Source: CAVQXR01 sp963717955
GTDB lineage: Bacteria > Actinomycetota > Thermoleophilia > Gaiellales > Gaiellaceae
Assembly (NCBI GenBank): GCA_963717955.1
Contig: CAVQXR010000001.1
Coordinates: forward strand, 2,046,001-2,110,000
Direction of reading: 5' to 3'
DNA: 64,000 bases
Part shown: positions 59,834-64,000 of the stretch, piece after piece
How the letters are laid out: the number at the start of each line of letters is the position of its first letter
Position numbering within the stretch: the first letter of the stretch is position 1
The notes under the pieces: model-generated
Seen by the model: only the letters and a program-made list of their open reading frames with translations
Databases searched by the model: none
Told to the model about the DNA's origin: nothing
Made by a program: the position numbers and the translations under genes

Positions 59834-60793
59834 TCAGTCCTCGCTGAGCTCGAGCCCGTGGGCCGCGAGCGCTTCCTTGACCTCTTCGATCGACTTCTTG
59901 CCGAAGTTTGGGATCGCCGAGAGCTCGGCATCGCTCTTCGTCACGAGGTCACCGATCGTCTCGATGCCGACGCGCTTGAGGCAGTTATAGCTGCGAACCC
60001 CGAGCTCGAGCTCCTCGATCGGGAAGTTCTCCATGCCACGCGCCTGGGGGATCTCGACCTCCGGCTCGACCGTCTCGCCGAAGCCCTCGATGCGCTCGAG
60101 ATCGGTGAAGATCGCGAGCTGGCGGATGAGGATCTCGGCGGCCTGCGCAACCGCCTCCTTCGGCTCGACCGAACCGTCGGTCGAGATGTCGAGCGTGAGC
60201 TTGTCGTAGTCGGTGCGCTGGCCGACGCGGGCCGCCTCCACCTCGTAGGAGACGCGCCGCACCGGGGAGAAGATCGAGTCGACCGGGATCACGCCGACCG
60301 TGTGCTCCGGCCCGCGGTTCAGCTCGGCCGGCACGTAGCCCCGGCCGCGGCCGATCGTGAGCGTCATCTCGAGGCGCCCCTTCTCGGAGAGGTGGGCGAT
60401 CTCGAGCTCCGGGTTGAGGACCTCGAGATCGGCGGGGGCCTGGATGTCGCCGGCGGTGACGCTGCCGGGCCCCTTCTTCTCGAGCCGGACCTCGATCTCC
60501 GGGGACTCACCGTGCAGCCGGCACGTGAGGCTCTTGAGGTTGAGGATGAGGTCGATGACGTCCTCGCGCACCCCCGGAAGGGTCGTGAACTCGTGCGCGA
60601 CGCCCTCGATCTTGACCGAGGTGACGGCGGCGCCCTCGAGCGACGAGAGGAGGACGCGGCGGAGCGAGTTGCCGAACGTGTAGCCGAAGCCACGATCGAG
60701 CGGCTCGATCACGAACACGCCGCGGTTCTCGCCCACCTCCTCCTTGGCGATCCGGGGCACCTGAAAATCCATGAGGGTCGTTCTGGCTGCCAT
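59834..60793 (-). CDS. rpoA: DNA-directed RNA polymerase alpha subunit
   Basis: 319 residues. N-terminal dimerisation/assembly domain (GFGYTFGNSLRRVLLSSLEG) and C-terminal domain (LELGVRSYNCLKRVGIETIG) that binds UP elements and activators. ATG 60793 with a GGGAAG site. Lies between rpsD and rplQ as expected. Confidence 0.97.
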   Translation of the reverse strand: MAARTTLMDFQVPRIAKEEVGENRGVFVIEPLDRGFGYTFGNSLRRVLLSSLEGAAVTSVKIEGVAHEFTTLPGVREDVIDLILNLKSLTCRLHGESPEIEVRLEKKGPGSVTAGDIQAPADLEVLNPELEIAHLSEKGRLEMTLTIGRGRGYVPAELNRGPEHTVGVIPVDSIFSPVRRVSYEVEAARVGQRTDYDKLTLDISTDGSVEPKEAVAQAAEILIRQLAIFTDLERIEGFGETVEPEVEIPQARGMENFPIEELELGVRSYNCLKRVGIETIGDLVTKSDAELSAIPNFGKKSIEEVKEALAAHGLELSED

Positions 60794-60825
60794 GCTTCCC
60801 TTTCGGGGTCGCGGGGGAACTGGAC

Positions 60826-61446
60826 TTACTTGGAGTACAGCTCGACGATGAGCTGCTCCTGCACCGGCGCGTCGATCTCGACACGCTCGGGCGCCTTGAG
60901 CACCTTGCCGGACAGGTTGTCGTGGTCGGCCTGGAGCCAGGCTGGCACCGACGCGGTCAGGTCGGTCGCGTCGCGGACGACCTGCTCCACCGGGCTCTCC
61001 GGCTTCAGGTTCACGACGTCGCCCGGCCGAACCTGGAAGCTCGGGATGTTGACGCGACGGCCGTTCACCCAGAAGTGCCCGTGGCGCACGAGCTGCCGGG
61101 CCTGGGCCCGCGACGCGGCGAAGCCGAGCCGGTAGACGACGTTGTCCAGCCGCATCTCGAGCATCCGCAGCAGGGCCTCGCCGGTGATCCCGGACTGGCG
61201 CGACGCCTTGTCGTAGTAGAGCCGGAACTGCTTCTCGAGCATGCCGTAGTAGCGGCGGGCCTTCTGCTTCTCGCGAAGCTGGAGCAGGTACTCGGACTGC
61301 TTGATCCGGCCCCTGCCGTGCTCACCCGGCGGGTAGCTGCGGCGCTCGATCGAGCACTTCTCGGTCAGGCACCGCTCGCCCTTGAGGAAGAGCTTGACCC
61401 CTTCGCGCCGGCATTTCCTGCATTTCGCGCTACGGTCTCGCGCCAT
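60826..61446 (-). CDS. rpsD: 30S ribosomal protein S4 (zinc-binding, C+ form)
   Basis: 206 residues. The start has four cysteines (CRKC, then CLTEKC) of the C+ S4 type; the S4 RNA-binding domain contains RLDNVVYRLGFAASRAQARQ and GHFWVNGRRVNIPSF. Primary binder of 16S rRNA. 3 nt after rpsK. Confidence 0.97.
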   Translation of the reverse strand: MARDRSAKCRKCRREGVKLFLKGERCLTEKCSIERRSYPPGEHGRGRIKQSEYLLQLREKQKARRYYGMLEKQFRLYYDKASRQSGITGEALLRMLEMRLDNVVYRLGFAASRAQARQLVRHGHFWVNGRRVNIPSFQVRPGDVVNLKPESPVEQVVRDATDLTASVPAWLQADHDNLSGKVLKAPERVEIDAPVQEQLIVELYSK

Positions 61447-61449
61447 CGC

Positions 61450-61857
61450 TCAGACCCTCCGCCGCTTCTTCTGCCGCACGCCGTTGTGTGCCTGCGGGGT
61501 GACGTCGCGGACGCCGAGGATCTCGAGCCCGGCCGCCTGCAGCGACCGGATCGCGGTCTCGCGCCCGGAGCCCGGGCCCTTCACGAAGACCTCGACCTTC
61601 TGCAGGCCGTGCTCCATCCCCTTCCGCGCGCAGGAGTCGGCCGTGACCTGCGCCGCGAACGGCGTCGACTTGCGCGAGCCCTTGAATCCAGCCGATCCGG
61701 CGCTCTCCCAGCAGATCACGTTCCCGTCCTTGTCGGTCAGCGACACGATCGTGTTGTTGAACGACGTCTTGATGTGCGCCTGGCCGATCGCGATGTTCTT
61801 GCGAACGCGGCGGCGGGTGCGCGTGGCCTTGGCGGCCTGACGACGCGGCGGCGCCAC
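61450..61857 (-). CDS. rpsK: 30S ribosomal protein S11
   Basis: 135 residues. NIAIGQAHIKTSFNNTIVSL near the start and GPGSGRETAIRSLQAAGLEI are diagnostic. GTG 61857 shares one base with the rpsM stop. Confidence 0.97.
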   Translation of the reverse strand: MAPPRRQAAKATRTRRRVRKNIAIGQAHIKTSFNNTIVSLTDKDGNVICWESAGSAGFKGSRKSTPFAAQVTADSCARKGMEHGLQKVEVFVKGPGSGRETAIRSLQAAGLEILGVRDVTPQAHNGVRQKKRRRV

Positions 61858-62228
61858 TACTTCCGCTTCCCGCGGCCGACGGTCCTCTTCGGGCCCTTCC
61901 GGGTGCGCGCATTCGTCTTTGTGCGCTGGCCCCGGGCGGGCAGCCCGCGACGGTGTCGGATGCCGCGGAAGCAGCCGATCTCCATCAGGCGCTTCACGGC
62001 CTGCGAGCGCTCCCGGCGTAGGTCACCCTCGACCTCGAGGTTCTCGTCGATGTAGTTGCGGAGCTTCGTGACCTCGGGCTCGGTCAGGTCGCGCACCTTC
62101 ACGTCAGGCGAGAGGCCGAGGTCGCCGGCCACCCGCCCCGCCGTCGACGGGCCGATGCCGTAGATGTAGGTCAGCGCGACGGCGAGACGCTTGTCGCGAG
62201 GAAGGTTGACGCCTGCGATGCGTGCCAC
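61857..62228 (-). CDS. rpsM: 30S ribosomal protein S13
   Basis: 123 residues. ARIAGVNLPRDKRLAVALTY and CFRGIRHRRGLPARGQRTKT are universal; the basic tail ends GPKRTVGRGKRK. Follows rpmJ by 7 nt. Confidence 0.97.
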   Translation of the reverse strand: MARIAGVNLPRDKRLAVALTYIYGIGPSTAGRVAGDLGLSPDVKVRDLTEPEVTKLRNYIDENLEVEGDLRRERSQAVKRLMEIGCFRGIRHRRGLPARGQRTKTNARTRKGPKRTVGRGKRK

Positions 62229-62235
62229 GACTCTC

Positions 62236-62349
62236 CTAACCCTGGCGCTGCTTGTGGCGCGGATTGGTGCAGATCACGAGCACCCTGCCGTGACGCTTGA
62301 TCACACGGCAGCGCTCACACATCGGCTTGACGGACGGCCTGACCTTCAT
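62236..62349 (-). CDS. rpmJ: 50S ribosomal protein L36
   Basis: 37 residues: MKVRPSVKPMCERCRVIKRH, then VLVICTNPRHKQRQG. The zinc-ribbon pattern C-x2-C...C-x4-H is intact. ATG 62349. Lies between infA and rpsM. Confidence 0.95.
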   Translation of the reverse strand: MKVRPSVKPMCERCRVIKRHGRVLVICTNPRHKQRQG

Positions 62350-62360
62350 GCAACTCCCTG

Positions 62361-62564
62361 TCAGCGGAACCGGTAGGTGATCCGGCCGCGATCCAGATCG
62401 AGGGGCGAGAGCTCGACCCGTAGCGTCAGAGAAACCATGCTGTTCCGGCGTGCCTCGACCAACTCACCCTCGCCTCGATCGTCCGTTCCCTGACCGCCCT
62501 GCTCGCGCTCCCTCGAAGCGTAAGAGAACACGGCGCGGCTGCGGCCGTACCGCAAGATCGTCAT
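62361..62564 (-). CDS. infA: translation initiation factor IF-1, internally shortened
   Basis: 67 residues. ATG 62564 overlaps the map stop (ATGA), supporting this start; a TTG at 62555 lies 7 nt after a TACGAT hexamer and is an alternative. After a 30-residue non-IF-1 lead, EGELVEARRNSM matches the first S1/OB strands, and RVELSPLDLDRGRITYRFR matches the IF-1 C-terminus. About 25-30 residues that normally lie between (the H-I-S-G-K-M-R and I-L-P-G-D region) are missing with the frame kept. Either a reduced IF-1 or a degraded copy with the true infA elsewhere. Confidence 0.75.
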   Translation of the reverse strand: MTILRYGRSRAVFSYASREREQGGQGTDDRGEGELVEARRNSMVSLTLRVELSPLDLDRGRITYRFR

Positions 62565-63349
62565 CGTAGCACAGAGCCGACGGGCGAGCTCCCGGACAGG
62601 CGCTCCGAGAACGTGAGCACCCTCGGCCCCTCTTCGGTGATCGCCACCGTGTGCTCGAAGTGGGCCGCGAGCGACCCGTCAGCGGTGAAGATCGACCAGC
62701 CGTCCTCTGCCACGAAGACCTCGGCGCTGCCGGCGGTGATCATCGGCTCGATCGCCAGGGTCATACCGACCGTGAGCTCCGGCCCCGGCGTGCGGCTTGC
62801 GAAGTTCGGGATCTGCGGATCCTCGTGCATCGACCGGCCGACCCCATGGCCGACGAGGCTGCGCACGACGCAGAAGCCGCCTTCCTCGGTGCGGCGCTGC
62901 ACGGCCGCGGAGATATCGCCGACGTGGTTGCCCGGGCTCGCCTCGGCGACACCGGCCTCGAGCGCCCCCCTGCACACGTCGAGCAGGCGCTGCGCCTCGG
63001 TGGTGATTTCCCCGACCGCGAACGTGTAGGCACTGTCGGCGACGAAGCCACCCTTCGTGACACCGACGTCCACGGAGATCACGTCGCCCTCGGCGAGCCT
63101 GTGGTCGCCCGGGATGCCGTGAACGACCATCGAGTTCGGCGAAGCGCAGATCGATCCGGGAAAGCCACGGTAGCCCTTGAAGGTCGGCACGCCGCCCCGG
63201 CGCCGGATGAGCTCCTCGGCGATCGTGTCGAGCTTCGCCGTCGTCAGGCCCGGCGCGACCGCCTCGCCCATGCGCTCGAGCACCTCGACGACGACGCGGC
63301 CGGCTTCGGCCATCTTCTCGATCTCGCGCCTCGACTTGCGGATGATCAC
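62561..63349 (-). CDS. map: methionine aminopeptidase, type I
   Basis: 262 residues. Removes the initiator methionine. Metal ligands: ISVDVGVTKGGFVADSAYTF (two Asp), GHGVGRSMHE (His), TLAIEPM (Glu) and HFEHTVAI (Glu). GTG 63349 overlaps the adk stop (GTGA); the stop overlaps infA. Confidence 0.96.
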   Translation of the reverse strand: MIIRKSRREIEKMAEAGRVVVEVLERMGEAVAPGLTTAKLDTIAEELIRRRGGVPTFKGYRGFPGSICASPNSMVVHGIPGDHRLAEGDVISVDVGVTKGGFVADSAYTFAVGEITTEAQRLLDVCRGALEAGVAEASPGNHVGDISAAVQRRTEEGGFCVVRSLVGHGVGRSMHEDPQIPNFASRTPGPELTVGMTLAIEPMITAGSAEVFVAEDGWSIFTADGSLAAHFEHTVAITEEGPRVLTFSERLSGSSPVGSVLR

Positions 63350-63921
63350 GCGGGCGTTCCGAGGACGGCCACGACCTGGGCATACACGTCGTCGATCCCC
63401 TTGCCCGCGTCGATGTGCGCCAGCACCGAACGGTCGCGGTAGTACGCGACCAGCGGTTCGGTCTTTGCGTGATAGACGGCGATGCGCCCCCGGATCACCT
63501 CGGGACTGTCGTCCGTCCGTCCCTCCTTCTCGGCCCGGCCGAGCAACCGGCGCTCGGCCTCGTCGTCGTCGAGGTCGAACATCAGGGCAGCGGCGATCCG
63601 ACGGCCGATCTCGGGCAACATCGCGTCGAGCGCTGCCGCTTGAGGGATGGTGCGCGGGAAGCCGTCGAAGATGCATCCACCCGCCGTATCGGGCTCACCG
63701 AGACGCTCCCGGATCACCCCGACCATGACATCGTCGGGCACGAGGTCGCCTCGCTCCATGATCGGCTGCGCCCGCCGGCCGAGCTCCGTGCCGCGGGCGA
63801 CGGCGGCCCGGAGCAGCTCGCCGGTCGAGACCTGGGGGATCCCGTAGTCGCCGGCGATCCGCAGCGCCTGGGTTCCCTTCCCAGCGCCAGGTGCCCCGAG
63901 AAGGACGAGATCGAGCGGCAT
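63346..63921 (-). CDS. adk: adenylate kinase (short form)
   Basis: 191 residues. P-loop LLGAPGAGKGTQA, FDGFPRTIPQA, and GRTDDSPEVIRGR. The LID domain is short with no zinc cysteines, as in other actinobacteria. ATG 63921. Lies between secY and map in the usual order. Confidence 0.96.
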   Translation of the reverse strand: MPLDLVLLGAPGAGKGTQALRIAGDYGIPQVSTGELLRAAVARGTELGRRAQPIMERGDLVPDDVMVGVIRERLGEPDTAGGCIFDGFPRTIPQAAALDAMLPEIGRRIAAALMFDLDDDEAERRLLGRAEKEGRTDDSPEVIRGRIAVYHAKTEPLVAYYRDRSVLAHIDAGKGIDDVYAQVVAVLGTPA

Positions 63922-63968
63922 CAGGGGGTCACCTTCACGGGCGAGTCGGTCGGGTCGGGAGCGGACAC

Positions 63969-63989
63969 GGGCCGGATCGGATCCGGCCC
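63969..63989 (-). terminator. perfect hairpin between secY and adk
   Basis: GGGCCGGATC (63969-63978) is complementary to 63980-63989 with one base between, forming about 8 bp with a small loop right after the secY stop. No T-run; may stabilise or process the mRNA rather than terminate. Confidence 0.45.
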
Positions 63990-64000
63990 CTACTTGAGGA
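63990..64000 (-). CDS. secY: last codons of secY (partial)
   Basis: On the minus strand the window opens with ...CTC AAG TAG, the Leu-Lys-stop end typical of SecY, directly upstream of adk. The assignment rests on position and these two codons. Confidence 0.5.

Overview
The window is GC-rich, gene-dense bacterial chromosome whose gene content and order are actinobacterial: carD-ispD-ispF, clpC/radA/disA, tilS-hpt-ftsH-folP-folB-folK, coaX, a bacterial Ku, and the adk-map-infA-rpmJ-rpsM-rpsK-rpsD-rpoA-rplQ end of the ribosomal superoperon. The very strong GC bias, a cysteine-rich C+ type S4 and large class III cyclase/ATPase proteins suggest the class Thermoleophilia (Gaiellales or Solirubrobacterales). 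That placement is an inference from gene content, not a phylogenetic result.

Layout. 1-7.8 kb: peptidase and amine-catabolism genes (M24 peptidase cut by the window edge, a small secreted helical protein, two M20 peptidases, a choline-kinase-like enzyme coupled to a dimethylglycine/sarcosine dehydrogenase-like flavoprotein). 7.8-10.4 kb: carD-ispD-PHP phosphatase-ispF operon. 10.4-18.1 kb: genome maintenance (disA, radA, clpC, AlkA-like glycosylase) and lysS. 18.2-21.1 kb: ribbon-helix-helix protein plus DUF4097 protein, then a frameshifted methyltransferase flanked by tandemly duplicated palindromic repeats. 21.1-22.8 kb: greA and dus. 23.0-29.6 kb: a 1165-residue cyclase-ATPase-solute-binding fusion, then a two-kinase/one-regulator operon. 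29.6-37 kb: coaX, DUF2469, the folate/ftsH/tilS operon and a GNAT. 37-49 kb: deoD-type phosphorylase, lipid kinase, thioesterase, VanW protein, MFS transporter, HAD and nitrilase hydrolases, a PGM1-like ATP-grasp ligase, tRNA-Pro, Nif3-like protein and an alpha/beta hydrolase. 49-58.6 kb: Ku, acyl-CoA ligase, NlpC/P60 hydrolase, ligA (with a 1-nt frameshift), a HAD phosphatase, an ECF sigma/membrane protein pair with a decayed copy beside it, and truA. 58.6-64 kb: an unknown protein and the ribosomal/rpoA cluster, ending in the last codons of secY.

Two themes run through the window. First, expression appears heavily leaderless: at 21 starts (20 protein starts and a putative micropeptide) a TAnnnT-like -10 hexamer lies exactly 6 or 7 nt before the start codon, so transcription would begin at the start codon. 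Genes inside operons are instead linked by ATGA/GTGA overlaps. Second, two families of structured intergenic repeats are present. Family I has three copies of about 140-170 bp with long terminal stems, and its two well-preserved copies show clear compensatory changes. Family II is a double-hairpin palindrome at three loci, two of which have been tandemly duplicated.

Three genes (methyltransferase, VanW C-terminus, ligA) carry apparent single-base frameshifts. Because ligA is normally essential, at least some of these are probably assembly errors. The most unusual items are the cyclase-ATPase-SBP fusion, repeat family I, and an infA that lacks the middle of the IF-1 fold.
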